Assembly (NCBI RefSeq): GCF_004135975.1
Contig: NZ_CP026538.1
Location: 1,240,001-1,304,000, forward strand
Length of the DNA: 64,000 nt
Reading direction: 5' to 3'
Origin: Solidesulfovibrio carbinolicus
Lineage (GTDB): Bacteria; Desulfobacterota; Desulfovibrionia; Desulfovibrionales; Desulfovibrionaceae
Part shown: in pieces, positions 20,361-28,802 of the stretch
Layout: every line of letters starts with the position of its first letter
How positions within the stretch are numbered: position 1 is the stretch's first letter
Notes under the pieces: generated by a model
Told to the model about the DNA's origin: nothing
Database searches by the model: none
Seen by the model: only the letters and a program-made list of their open reading frames with translations
Program-made: the position numbers and the translations under genes

Positions 20361-21664
20361 CTGGCCGCCTCGGGCAGGACGGCCACAAGCAGGCTGTCGC
20401 CATCGAGGCCGACCGGCCGGGCCGCGACCAGTCCGCCGGGCGTCAGGGGCGCGGCATCGACAAAGCGGCAATCCACATAGCGCCCGCAGGAGCCGGCGGC
20501 CGGAGCGGCGCGCTCGACCGCCACCTCCAGCCGATCCTCGGTGGCCAGTCGGGCCAAGAACGCCTGGGCCTTGTCCTCGGCGGTGCGGCGCAGCTCGGCC
20601 GCCCGGAGCGTTTTGGTTTCCTTGGGCAGCTGTCCGGCCATGGTCGCGGCCGGAGTGCCCGGGCGGCGCGAATAGGGGAAGACATGGGCATAACTGACCG
20701 GCAGCCGAGTCAGGAACGCGGCGGTGGCGGCGTGGGCGGTGTCGGCTTCGCCGGGAAATCCGGCCAGGAGATCCAGGCCCAGGGCCATGGGGCCCCATTT
20801 CATACCGAGTTTGTCCACAAAAAAGGACACGGCCTCGGCATCATTCGGGCGGCGGTTCATGACGGCCAACACGCCCGGATCGGCGCTTTGCAGGGAGATG
20901 TGCAGATGGCGGCAGACGCGGCGGCTCTCCGCCAGGACGGCCAGGCCCTCGGCGTCCAGCATGGCCGGGTCCAGGGAGCCCAGACGCAGGCGGAAGGCCG
21001 GACCGTGGCTGGCCAGCAGGTCGCGCTCCAGATCGGCCACCAGCCGCCAGAAGGTCATGGCCGGGGCGAGGTCCGGGCCGAAGTGGCCGAGGTTGATGCC
21101 GGTGAGCCCCAGTTCGGCATGGCCGGCGTCCAGCAATCGCCGGGCTTCGGCCAGGATGGCGTGGTAGGGCCGGGAGACCGACGGTCCCCGGGCGGCGGGC
21201 ACGATGCAATAGGAACAGCCGTGTGAGCAGCCGTCCTGGATTTTGAGCAAGGCCCTGGCCCGGTCATAGCCGGCGACGGCCAGATTCGGAAAGTGGTCGC
21301 CGGGACGAGGCGGGCAAGGGGCCAGCCTGTCGGAGGCGGCCGCCAGCCGATCCTTGTCGGGCATGGGCACGGCCCCCAGGGCGGCGAAAGCCTCGGGCTG
21401 GACGGCAGCGGCGCAGCCCGTGGCCGCGACTTCGGCGCCGGGTTTGGCTTCGCGAGTAAGCGCCCGGGCCAGGCGGCGGCTTTCGGATTCGGCCCTGGCG
21501 GTGACGGCGCAGGATATAAGCACGATGCGGTCGGCGTCGGCCGGGGATGGGGCCGGGCTCCAGCCCTGGGCGGCAAAGGCCTCGGCCAGGGCCCGGGCCT
21601 CGTACTGATTGACCTTGCAGCCCAGGGTGGCGAGCCAGAAACGGCGTGGTGATGTGTGCGGCAT
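20357..21664 (-). CDS. mtaB: MtaB-like tRNA t6A methylthiotransferase (radical SAM)
   Basis: The enzyme adds a methylthio group to t6A37 of tRNA. The N-terminal UPF0004 cluster ligands are in LGCKVNQYEA, LISCAVTARAE and ATGCAA; the radical SAM cluster is CSHGCSYC; a TRAM-like segment is at the C-terminus (about residues 370-430). The motif GCKVNQ and the size (435 residues) fit MtaB better than MiaB or RimO. The start at 21664 is chosen for family length; an ATG 12 codons upstream is possible. First gene of the mtaB-DUF4416-yicC-remA-gmk run. Confidence 0.88.
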   Translation of the reverse strand: MPHTSPRRFWLATLGCKVNQYEARALAEAFAAQGWSPAPSPADADRIVLISCAVTARAESESRRLARALTREAKPGAEVAATGCAAAVQPEAFAALGAVPMPDKDRLAAASDRLAPCPPRPGDHFPNLAVAGYDRARALLKIQDGCSHGCSYCIVPAARGPSVSRPYHAILAEARRLLDAGHAELGLTGINLGHFGPDLAPAMTFWRLVADLERDLLASHGPAFRLRLGSLDPAMLDAEGLAVLAESRRVCRHLHISLQSADPGVLAVMNRRPNDAEAVSFFVDKLGMKWGPMALGLDLLAGFPGEADTAHAATAAFLTRLPVSYAHVFPYSRRPGTPAATMAGQLPKETKTLRAAELRRTAEDKAQAFLARLATEDRLEVAVERAAPAAGSCGRYVDCRFVDAAPLTPGGLVAARPVGLDGDSLLVAVLPEAAR

Positions 21665-21853
21665 GGGCGGGGCATAGCAAAGGGCGGGGTCGGGGTCCAT
21701 GGTGCAGGAGAGTCCTGGATTTGGGACAAACAGGACAATTTGGGATTCAGTCCTGAAAAAAGGACAGTTGTTGGACTTTAATATGCCGTTTTAATTGATG
21801 ATAATTGTGGATCGCTTCTTGTATGCACTATGTCATTTTTGAGGATGGGTGCC

Positions 21854-22573
21854 ATGGCGCAGACATTTGATCACACAGGACCGGTCGTGCGGGGAGTTCG
21901 AACCCTGGGGGAAGATGCCGGCGTTGTGCGGCAGGATCTCTATTTTCGAGCCCTGGTCGATCTCGGCGACGGCGGCGTGGCCGGCATTGAGGCCGCCAGC
22001 ATGTTGGGTTCGCGCCATGAAGAAGCGTCGCTTCGTCCGGCGCTCGGGACCGTCGATGGTGAAGGGGATGCCCTGGCCGCCTGGGGACGGGAGTTGCGCG
22101 AACCTGCCGCGTATCTGCTGCGGGGCGACCATCAGCAAGCCGGCGGCAATTTGGGCTTGTCGCTTGGCGTTTTGCCGGAGCGGATCATCGCCATGTACGA
22201 TGTGGGCATGCTTATGGCCGATCCGGCGCGCAGCCTCGACGTGCTGCTCACGGCCAAGCGGCGCGGCGTCCGGGTGCTGCTCGACAATTTTGACCTCGAC
22301 AATCCGCCGGCTCGTTTTATGGAGCTGTTGCCGGCGGATATTTTGCGGGTTACGCCGCGCCAGCTTCCCTGGCATTGGGATGAAGCGAAGCGCTCGGAAG
22401 CCATGTCCTCGCTGGTGCAATTTGCCGACAACTTGCTGATGGATGTCGCTGTTGCCGGCGTGGAATGCCGCAGCTATAAACTTGCCCTCAAACGACTCGG
22501 CGTCCGCTACGCGCAGGGCGTCTGGAAGCGCGACACAGCCGGCGTTATTCCGAATACGGGATATTGGCCCTAG
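21854..22573 (+). CDS. Degenerate EAL-domain protein
   Basis: The 239-residue protein resembles the cyclic-di-GMP phosphodiesterase fold but lacks its catalytic residues. Visible correspondences are LYFRALVDLGDGGVAGIEA (EAL position), VRVLLDNFDLDNPPARFMEL (normally DDFG), LPADILRVTP (normally K-x-D), GVECRSYKLALKRLGVRYAQG (normally the QG-Y/F end). Because the metal-binding Glu/Asp set is incomplete, it is probably a binding or adaptor protein and not a phosphodiesterase. GAGG lies 9 nt before the ATG at 21854; two earlier in-frame starts lack spacing. Confidence 0.6.
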   Translation: MAQTFDHTGPVVRGVRTLGEDAGVVRQDLYFRALVDLGDGGVAGIEAASMLGSRHEEASLRPALGTVDGEGDALAAWGRELREPAAYLLRGDHQQAGGNLGLSLGVLPERIIAMYDVGMLMADPARSLDVLLTAKRRGVRVLLDNFDLDNPPARFMELLPADILRVTPRQLPWHWDEAKRSEAMSSLVQFADNLLMDVAVAGVECRSYKLALKRLGVRYAQGVWKRDTAGVIPNTGYWP

Positions 22574-22915
22574 CATTTTGAGACATCCCTTTTTTGAGGG
22601 ATGGAGCGACTTGGCGGAAGGATCTCGCTGCCCTCGGGTTCTTGCGCCAAGTTGCTTTTTGTCATGTGTCGCCGTTTCGTCTTTTTTATCAGCACATGGT
22701 GATCGTCGTCTAATCGGGACCGCGCTTCTTCGTGTAGAATTCGTTTCTTAGATGGCAGATTGCGGGATACGATCTTCGGCGTTGGTTTACGGATATGTGC
22801 TTATCCGTCTGCATTTATTTCATGTGCGCCATGGAGAAGACAAGTATGAACAATAATTTAGTAGACATGGAGGCTGAGCCGGCGTAGGCCTCGAAGTATA
22901 AAGTGAGGATTACTT
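22574..22915. other. Intergenic region before the MucR-family gene
   Basis: These 342 bp are richer in A+T than the flanks. A hairpin CATCCC/GGGATG with a T-rich loop follows the EAL-like gene (22584-22603) and may terminate it. The rest shows no gene and probably carries the promoter of the mucR-like gene. Confidence 0.4.
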
Positions 22916-23329
22916 ATGGATGACTTTTTGAAAGAGGCGTTGGAGATCGTAAAGGCCCAGGCGAGCGTGCGCAATATGTCCGAGGAAGAGATTACTTCCA
23001 TGGTTCGCCGCCTGACTGATGATATTCGGGGGCTTGTGTCCGCTGGTCCGGGTCTGGCTGCTCCCGAGGAAGTCGGCGCGACTCCGGCGGTGGACCCCAA
23101 GAAGGCCGTTCGCGAGCGCAGCATCATTTGCTTGGAGTCGGGCAAGTCGTTCAAGATCCTGACCAAGAAGCATCTGGCGAAATTCGGGCTGACCCCGGAG
23201 GAATACCGCGCGAAGTGGGGCTATCCCAAGGGCATGCCGCTGGTGTGCAAGGAATTGCAGCGTGAGCGCCGCAAGAAGATGAAGGAAATGAAGCTTTGGG
23301 AGAAGCGCGTCAAGGGCGGCGCGAAATAA
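22916..23329 (+). CDS. MucR/Ros-family transcriptional regulator
   Basis: The 137-residue protein has the MucR signature in its C-terminal half: CLESGKSFKIL, then HLAKFGLTPEEYRAKWGYP, the prokaryotic zinc-finger fold of Ros/MucR. The second metal-ligand cysteine is missing, as in many non-zinc MucR proteins. MucR proteins are H-NS-like silencers or activators of surface and cell-cycle genes. The basic tail (RERRKKMKEMKLWEKRVK) may add DNA contacts. Several paralogues are usual in Desulfovibrio. It lies just upstream of the tRNA-Thr island. Confidence 0.88.
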   Translation: MDDFLKEALEIVKAQASVRNMSEEEITSMVRRLTDDIRGLVSAGPGLAAPEEVGATPAVDPKKAVRERSIICLESGKSFKILTKKHLAKFGLTPEEYRAKWGYPKGMPLVCKELQRERRKKMKEMKLWEKRVKGGAK

Positions 23330-23393
23330 GCGGCCTCCCCCGGCGGGAAAGCCTGTCGGGCTTTTCGGGGCGATGGACTTGACTGGAGATACG

Positions 23394-23424
23394 CGCTTAT
23401 GACCGCAAGACGCGGTCATAAGCG
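23394..23424. terminator. Perfect 13-bp hairpin after the mucR-like gene
   Basis: CGCTTATGACCGC and its exact complement enclose a 5-nt AAGAC loop. There is no T-run, so it may be a factor-dependent terminator or a protein-binding palindrome rather than a classical terminator. Confidence 0.5.
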
Positions 23425-23508
23425 ACCAGTGCTGACCAGTTTCGGCCGGTCGGCAAAAGTCTCTTGACGCCCCAGAAAGCCGCGTGTATCAAGCCTTTCC
23501 ACACATTC

Positions 23509-23584
23509 GCCAGCATAGCTCAGTTGGTAGAGCAGCTGATTCGTAATCAGCAGGTCTGGAGTTCGAGTCTCCATGCTGGCTCCA
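23509..23584 (+). tRNA. tRNA-Thr (anticodon CGT)
   Basis: The 76-nt gene folds as a complete cloverleaf: acceptor GCCAGCA / TGCTGGC, D-arm with AGCTCAGTTGGTAGAGC, anticodon stem GCTGA / TCAGC with loop TTCGTAA (anticodon CGT, reading ACG), T-arm TGGAGTTCGAGTCTCCA, and an encoded CCA end. Its 3' half is the integration target for the islands to the right. Confidence 0.96.
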
Positions 23585-23602
23585 TGATTTCAAGGGGTTA
23601 GG
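23540..23602 (+). repeat. Island attachment repeat, copy 1 (attL, tRNA-Thr 3' part)
   Basis: This 63-bp stretch, from the anticodon loop of tRNA-Thr through the 5' arm of its terminator, is repeated exactly at 25709-25771. Weaker similarity continues to 23680. Such a duplication of a tRNA 3' end is the normal scar of integrase-mediated insertion. Confidence 0.9.
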
Positions 23603-23626
23603 GCGTCAAAGTCCTGACCCCTTTTT
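23593..23626 (+). terminator. Intrinsic terminator of tRNA-Thr
   Basis: AGGGGTTAGG pairs with CCTGACCCCT (one mismatch-type pair) and is followed by TTTTT. The same hairpin with small changes follows the second attachment repeat. Confidence 0.85.
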
Positions 23627-24121
23627 CGTTTATCAGATGCCCCTGCCTGTTGGTTCCGTTGGCGGACCCGATTTGTCCGCAATCCCCCTGTTCCCATTTT
23701 TCCATGACTTTCGGCGCTGCCGGAATATTTTCATGCTATTTCAGTATGTTGAACAAATTTGAACGATTTTGAACGCCGGCGTCCGATGGATCGCTCGAAA
23801 TTTCAGTGTGTTGCGTCAAATTAGAGGTAATTTTAAACGAGGTGGGATTTCGAGCGGTTGGGGCGAAATGAACCGGAAAATGAGGGCGGGGTGAGGCGCT
23901 ACATAAGGCGCAGACGTCTGCGGGTGGGGGGGCAAGGGGGGCAAGGGGGGCGATTCAATCCGTCTTATTGGTAAGTTCGTATGGGAGATATTTGCCGATG
24001 AGTGGCCTTGCCCCCATTGGCAGAAAGATATATTATTATCCTATCTGATGTAATGTTATCTAATTACGCCATCCGTCTTTGGCCGTATATTCTGCACTTC
24101 TATCCTGGGTTGGGTTCAAGT
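23627..24121. other. Left part of island 1: repeats and G-rich tract, no gene
   Basis: This stretch holds TTGAAC-type direct repeats (23747-23776), two copies of ATTTCAGTRTGTTG about 62 bp apart (near 23738 and 23800), a perfect 14-bp palindrome CGCAGACGTCTGCG (23909-23922) and a run of four G-tracts (23921-23950) that could form a quadruplex. No open frame here is convincing. Confidence 0.5.
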
Positions 24122-25504
24122 ATGATGGAAAATAGAAGCCTTTTTTTGAAGCTGCTACGAATTACTCTTATAGTATTTGCCATTATTTTGGCCTGGGTAC
24201 TCCTTGTCGGTGTATTTAATATGGGGCCATATGTTTTTCTGTTGATAATGACTTTAGCAATTTGGGTTTTAATCCCTGGAATTTTGCTAGCAGTAGGTAT
24301 TTCACTGGTAATAACCTCTATGATTACATCGTTTAAAAATATTCAAAAGAAAAAAATACCGATCGAGGCCCTTGGCGGAATTGTCATGTCAATTGCGCTC
24401 GCCTTCCCTGCATACAAAGTTATAGACGTATATCTTGGTCCAAAGTATTCCTTGGTGTCAATTCTCAGAGAGAAAAGCAAGCCAAGTATTGGCAAGGTAT
24501 ACCTTGAGAGGGCTGGAGACTTCAAAGAAGGGAAAGCTCGTGTTGAAGAAAAAGGCACTAATTATTCGATTGACAGGACAGGTTTAGTGATGCCTATCTC
24601 AAGAAATACAATTACTGTTAAATATCAAACTAAGTGGGAACCTGGGGTCATGACAGGTACTGGATTTGACGACATAGAGCCTGGAGAAGGGTTCGAGAAA
24701 GTAGCAAAGTTAGATTATAATATGTTTGTTCGAGGCACGGCAGGAGTAATTGACAACACATCCGGACAGTTCGTTGCGCAATACGATGAAATTAAACATT
24801 TTTATCAAAATGTAGCCATCGCTTACAATCGAGGTCGGCCAGGGCTTATCAATAAGCAAGGGCAATGGGTTATAGAGCCTGGCGTGTACAAGGAAATTTG
24901 GCCTTTTCAATATGGCATGGCCAGAGTGCGCTCAGGAGATAATTATGGTTTTATAGATGAGAATGGGAAGCTTGTCATCGACACAACATACAACGACGCA
25001 CGAGACTTTAACGATATGGGGACAGCTCCTGTAAAAAAAATCAGCAAGGGCGGTGGAAACTGGGGGCTGATTTCGCGAGATGGAACCTGGATTCTTGAGC
25101 CAAAGTACGATGAAATTTTACGCTATGGAGAGGGTTTCTACCCTGTCAAAGATGCGAGAATGCCAAAATATGGTTACTGTGATTGGTCTGGAAATGAAGT
25201 CATGAAACCTCTCTACCTTCAGGCCAAACCCTTCCATGAGGGTCTCGCCGCCGTACACGTCGACAAGGAAGGATGGGGCTATATTGACCAAAGCGGGAAT
25301 GTAGTTATTCCCTTTCAATTTTATGAAGCTAATGATTTTCACGAAGGTCTTGCTGCTGTTCGAGTTGACACAAGAGGATCAATGCTGCGTCAATTATTTA
25401 TGAACTTTTTTGCTCCTGCCCTGGAACTTCCCGGAAGATGGGGGTACATCGATAGAAATGGAAATCTGGTCATCTCTACGGTTGTGCATTCTAAGCCAAA
25501 ATAA
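24122..25504 (+). CDS. WG-repeat protein with N-terminal membrane segments
   Basis: The 460-residue protein starts with two or three hydrophobic helices (LFLKLLRITLIVFAIILAWV, then VFLLIMTLAIWVLIPGILLA, then a third near residue 90). The rest is a series of WG repeats (GLINKQGQWVIEP, YGFIDENGKLVIDTTYNDA, WGLISRDGTWILEPKYDE, WGYIDQSGNVVIPFQF, WGYIDRNGNLVIS), which fold as a beta-propeller-like surface. G+C is far below the flanks, a sign of transfer. It is the only gene of island 1. WG-repeat proteins have no general known role. The start is uncertain: no good ribosome site; an upstream GTG at 24002 is in frame. Confidence 0.75.
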   Translation: MMENRSLFLKLLRITLIVFAIILAWVLLVGVFNMGPYVFLLIMTLAIWVLIPGILLAVGISLVITSMITSFKNIQKKKIPIEALGGIVMSIALAFPAYKVIDVYLGPKYSLVSILREKSKPSIGKVYLERAGDFKEGKARVEEKGTNYSIDRTGLVMPISRNTITVKYQTKWEPGVMTGTGFDDIEPGEGFEKVAKLDYNMFVRGTAGVIDNTSGQFVAQYDEIKHFYQNVAIAYNRGRPGLINKQGQWVIEPGVYKEIWPFQYGMARVRSGDNYGFIDENGKLVIDTTYNDARDFNDMGTAPVKKISKGGGNWGLISRDGTWILEPKYDEILRYGEGFYPVKDARMPKYGYCDWSGNEVMKPLYLQAKPFHEGLAAVHVDKEGWGYIDQSGNVVIPFQFYEANDFHEGLAAVRVDTRGSMLRQLFMNFFAPALELPGRWGYIDRNGNLVISTVVHSKPK

Positions 25505-25708
25505 AAGGGCATTCCAATTTTTGTGTATACAGTATTGTCGGTCAAAGGTGATTAAGTAGATTAAGTGCCCTCAAGGTAATTTGAGCCAAAGTGTTCGCCA
25601 AAGAATAGCCAAATGCTCAATTTTGCGCGAAGATATTTTGTTGGCTGGTCGCCAACAAATCAGTTTGGAAGTCCCTATAAAATCAACTAATTAGCCAAAT
25701 TTTGTGGC
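25505..25708. other. Right part of island 1, non-coding
   Basis: A+T-rich sequence after the WG gene with a hairpin TTGTTGGC / GCCAACAA (25638-25658) and several GCCAAA motifs. No gene is seen. Confidence 0.4.
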
Positions 25709-25771
25709 TTCGTAATCAGCAGGTCTGGAGTTCGAGTCTCCATGCTGGCTCCATGATTTCAAGGGGTTAGG
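25709..25771 (+). repeat. Island attachment repeat, copy 2
   Basis: Exact 63-bp copy of 23540-23602: anticodon loop to T-arm, acceptor strand and CCA of tRNA-Thr, plus the 5' arm of the terminator. Related sequence continues to about 25849, including GTTGGCGGACCCGATTT-type sequence. The 5' half of the tRNA is missing, so it is a scar and not a gene. Confidence 0.9.
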
Positions 25772-26328
25772 ATATAAAAGTCCTGGCCCCTTTTTCTATG
25801 TTCAGCGGTCTATGTCTGTTGGCGCCGTTGGCGGACCCGATTTGGCCACTATTTTATCCTCTTTCTCTTTTGTCTTTTCTGTGGTAAAGATTCAGCGGAT
25901 AGCTGTTTTCTATAGATTATTGTTTAAGGGTCTTGAAATGATTCGAGTGACTTTGGCAGAGCGGACTGCGTAGATGATTATTGATTAAAAATATATACGA
26001 TAAGCGCTGCGGAATGTGCGGAGTCTGTCGGAGTGAAACTGGTGAACCGAGCGAACATGACACTGCTAATGAGTGTAGACGATGCGCCAGATCGTGTATG
26101 AACTCTGTGCATGGGCGCAGATGATACTGAGGAGTTTGTCATGACGAGACTTTCAGCGCTGTAATACACTCGATATTTGTTTTTTATTTGTCAAACAATG
26201 ATGATGGGTTTTTGACGAGCTGATTATTCTAGGCGACTTGTGGTATTTTGCAATACAATCCACGCATAAAAAAAATTATTCCGATTTGTTGTGGAAATGA
26301 TGAAGAAGCTTAATTCCAACAGATAAAC

Positions 26329-26497
26329 CACCGCCTCTGGCGGTGTGACCCGAATCGGTTCGACCGTTCCGGGAATCTGGCCTTCGGTAATCAATCCGAC
26401 AAGTGATTCATAATGGCATGATACCGGAAGTTTCTTATTCTTGAGTCGTTAGCCCCCTTCGAGGGGGCATCATCATACCACCGGCTATGCCGGTGGT
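26329..26497. mobile_element. Palindrome-flanked element resembling IS200/IS605 ends (no transposase)
   Basis: Two imperfectly related hairpins, CACCGCC-TCT-GGCGGTG (26329-26345) and ACCACCGGC-TAT-GCCGGTGGT (26477-26497), bracket about 130 bp, with a third hairpin GCCCCC-TTCGA-GGGGGC (26452-26468) inside. Subterminal hairpins of this kind are the ends used by IS200/IS605 TnpA; a short copy with no transposase gene is a PATE-like or decayed element. The boundaries are my estimate. Confidence 0.5.
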
Positions 26498-26595
26498 AGC
26501 TGATTTGGCTATAAAACCAGCTCGCAATTGGTTGCTTGTTTGTTGAGGGTAGGCTTTAAACCGATTTCGGATAAGAAAAGGAATATATTTTTAAA

Positions 26596-28326
26596 ATGTT
26601 AACTGTCATTGGACCCGGGCAACAAGTCCGCGATGTTTGCTGTCTTTATAATTTTAAAAAAATACAATCGTGGTATAGTCTTGCCTTCTATTGGTTCTTT
26701 TCTTTTGGGATTGTGTATTCTTTTTACGGAGAATTTATTTTTTCAGATCGAGTTGGTGTGTTGGATTGGAGGAAAGATCTTTTTTATTTTCATTTTTTAT
26801 ACGACTCTTTGCATAATTTTGGAGTAATTCCAGTCTCGTTTTTAGCTATCCCGTCGGATATAGCATGGTTTTCTACTCTCCAGGATCTGTCTTACTGGTC
26901 TAATCCTGAAGTCATTAGCTTGTCTCCTTTTCTTCCTCTAGCCTACGTAATGTCTTTCATGGCCTTTATGAAAGCCTATTTTGCCGCACACATTTTTGTG
27001 GCTGTCTGGGGGGTGCGGTTCTTGGCCGCGCGAACGGGCCTCGGCACTGTACAGACTATGGCGTTGTTGGTTCTTTTTTTATTAAACCCCTGGCTGGTCC
27101 AGCACTTGGCTATTGGTTACACGCCCCAGATAAGCCTGTGCCTAGTGCCGCTTTTGGTCGCCCTGTTGATTTCAGAGCAGTTTCGGCCGATTCAATTGGC
27201 CGGTGCGTCGCTCGTCGCCGCTTGGATATTCTACCAAGGTGCGCTGCATTTATTTGTTTGGCTTTGCATGGCTATGGGGGTGACTATTGCTATGATCGCG
27301 CTGCTTGGTCGCCGGGCCGATGTATTGTGGCGGGCAGCCTTTTTTTTCATGGGTACGCTCATACTTGTTTTGCCGAAAGTCTATGCGGTGTCAAAGGTCT
27401 ACGGCGTCTGGGAGCGTTTCCCCGCCGTCGGGTATGCCTCGTTGACAGACGTCTGGGGGCTTTTGACTGACGACTCTTTTCCGATGTTTCTCTTTCCCGA
27501 GACTTACACAAAATATAACGTGGCCTTTTACGACGGTTCGCTTTTGGTTGGATCGGTATTTGTTTTGCTCGTCGTTTGGCTTGTTTTTGAATATCTCAGC
27601 CAGCTTCGCATTGTTAATGCCCTCCGTCTTCGCGACGGAGTTTGCTTGCTCGCCGCATCAGTATTTTTTCTCCTAGGCTGGAACACGATCTGGCGCACTG
27701 TCTCTGGCTATTTACTCCTGTCTTCGTCCGAGATATATCCCTTTCGTTTTCTTTTTGTCGCCTACAACTTCATGATTTTTTTTGTGGTCGATCGCATTGG
27801 TCGTTGCCACGCCAGATTCTCCGGGCGCATCCGGAATGCTGTGATTTATGCTGCGCTGACGATGACCTGTCTGACATTTTATGACCGAAACCGTGAACTT
27901 ATGCCTTATCTTACAGAAAATCCGAATTTTTACGGTGATTTTTCTATCTCGGAATTCTACAGCAACCGCATCGTCGCTCAGTCTGGCCAGACGCTGTTGC
28001 CTGTTACGGCAACTCCAACAAGCGTAACCATCATTCCCGCTGGTGTTGCTGGCCACCACATCCTTTTGCCCTGGCTTCCCTGGGGCGCTGTTGGGCATCA
28101 TATGTTCCATGGAGCCAGACCCCTGCGAGAATCTCCCTATGGCGGGACAGTCATCGAGGTCACGTCTGCGGCCAGTCCTGTGGTTATTGAGCCAGACTCC
28201 AGCAGCCGCGGCATGCTGCTGACTGGAGTGTCTCTTTTTTTTGCCGGGTTCGTTGTCGTAACAACTTTTGTTCATCGCAAATGGGTTGTTGGCAGTCGGC
28301 CTACAAAGCGCCAAGAATCTAGATGA
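26596..28326 (+). CDS. Large polytopic membrane protein, GT-C/YfhO-like topology
   Basis: The 576-residue protein has about eleven hydrophobic helices between residues 25 and 430, a loop region (430-535) outside the membrane and a final C-terminal helix (about 537-558) followed by a basic tail. The layout and the motif YPFRFLFVAYNFMIFF recall GT-C glycosyltransferases and YfhO-like proteins that use lipid-linked sugars, but I see no certain catalytic DxD or ExD motif. A+T-rich codon use differs from the core genes. An AAAAGGAA motif lies upstream of the ATG. It is the only gene of island 2. Confidence 0.65.
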   Translation: MLTVIGPGQQVRDVCCLYNFKKIQSWYSLAFYWFFSFGIVYSFYGEFIFSDRVGVLDWRKDLFYFHFLYDSLHNFGVIPVSFLAIPSDIAWFSTLQDLSYWSNPEVISLSPFLPLAYVMSFMAFMKAYFAAHIFVAVWGVRFLAARTGLGTVQTMALLVLFLLNPWLVQHLAIGYTPQISLCLVPLLVALLISEQFRPIQLAGASLVAAWIFYQGALHLFVWLCMAMGVTIAMIALLGRRADVLWRAAFFFMGTLILVLPKVYAVSKVYGVWERFPAVGYASLTDVWGLLTDDSFPMFLFPETYTKYNVAFYDGSLLVGSVFVLLVVWLVFEYLSQLRIVNALRLRDGVCLLAASVFFLLGWNTIWRTVSGYLLLSSSEIYPFRFLFVAYNFMIFFVVDRIGRCHARFSGRIRNAVIYAALTMTCLTFYDRNRELMPYLTENPNFYGDFSISEFYSNRIVAQSGQTLLPVTATPTSVTIIPAGVAGHHILLPWLPWGAVGHHMFHGARPLRESPYGGTVIEVTSAASPVVIEPDSSSRGMLLTGVSLFFAGFVVVTTFVHRKWVVGSRPTKRQESR

Positions 28327-28361
28327 TCTCCGTTTTCGCGTCATGTGCCAATACGTTCGGC

Positions 28362-28488
28362 TTCGTAAAGCATGCCTGGAGTTCAAGCCTTTGTGCTGAC
28401 TGCAGTATCTCAAGGTGTTAGGGGCGGTTGTCCTACGCTCATTCCCGTGTTCCACGGGCCGTGTCGGTTGATCCATCGGCAGAGCCGA
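28362..28488 (+). repeat. Island attachment repeat, copy 3 (decayed)
   Basis: The stretch starts TTCGTAA and follows the tRNA-Thr repeat with about 70% identity (CTGGAGTTCAAGCC, then TCTCAAGGTGTTAGG), continuing into a related GGTTGATCC...CCGATTT segment. It lies directly after the membrane-protein gene, marking an older insertion. Confidence 0.65.
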
Positions 28489-28802
28489 TTTATTCACGAT
28501 TCCAGCCCTGTCCGCATTTCTTCTCCGGGAAGTTGTGTCAACACAGGATGTTGTGATTTTGTCAGAGGCTCCGGCGTGATCGATATTGTCGGCACTTTTT
28601 TGAGTAGTATCGGTTTGAATGGATATGCTTGGATTTTTCTCTGCGGACAACGGCTGTCCATTGAAATTTAAGAGAATTTAATTTAAAATGCTGCTTTACT
28701 TCATCGGCGGCTGGATATAATTTCGATGAGGTTGGATGATTGAATGTCAGTGGTCTGTTGCTGTCCTTGTTCTGGCTGTTTGAAAAGGATGGAGAGAAAA
28801 CG

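Noticed and set aside
25709-25754. A second tRNA-Thr gene
   Set aside because: The 5' half (acceptor strand and D-arm) is missing; only the 3' part is duplicated.
25978-26169. A 63-codon minus-strand frame in the island gap
   Set aside because: Ser/Thr-rich random-looking sequence with no ribosome site and no similarity I recognise.
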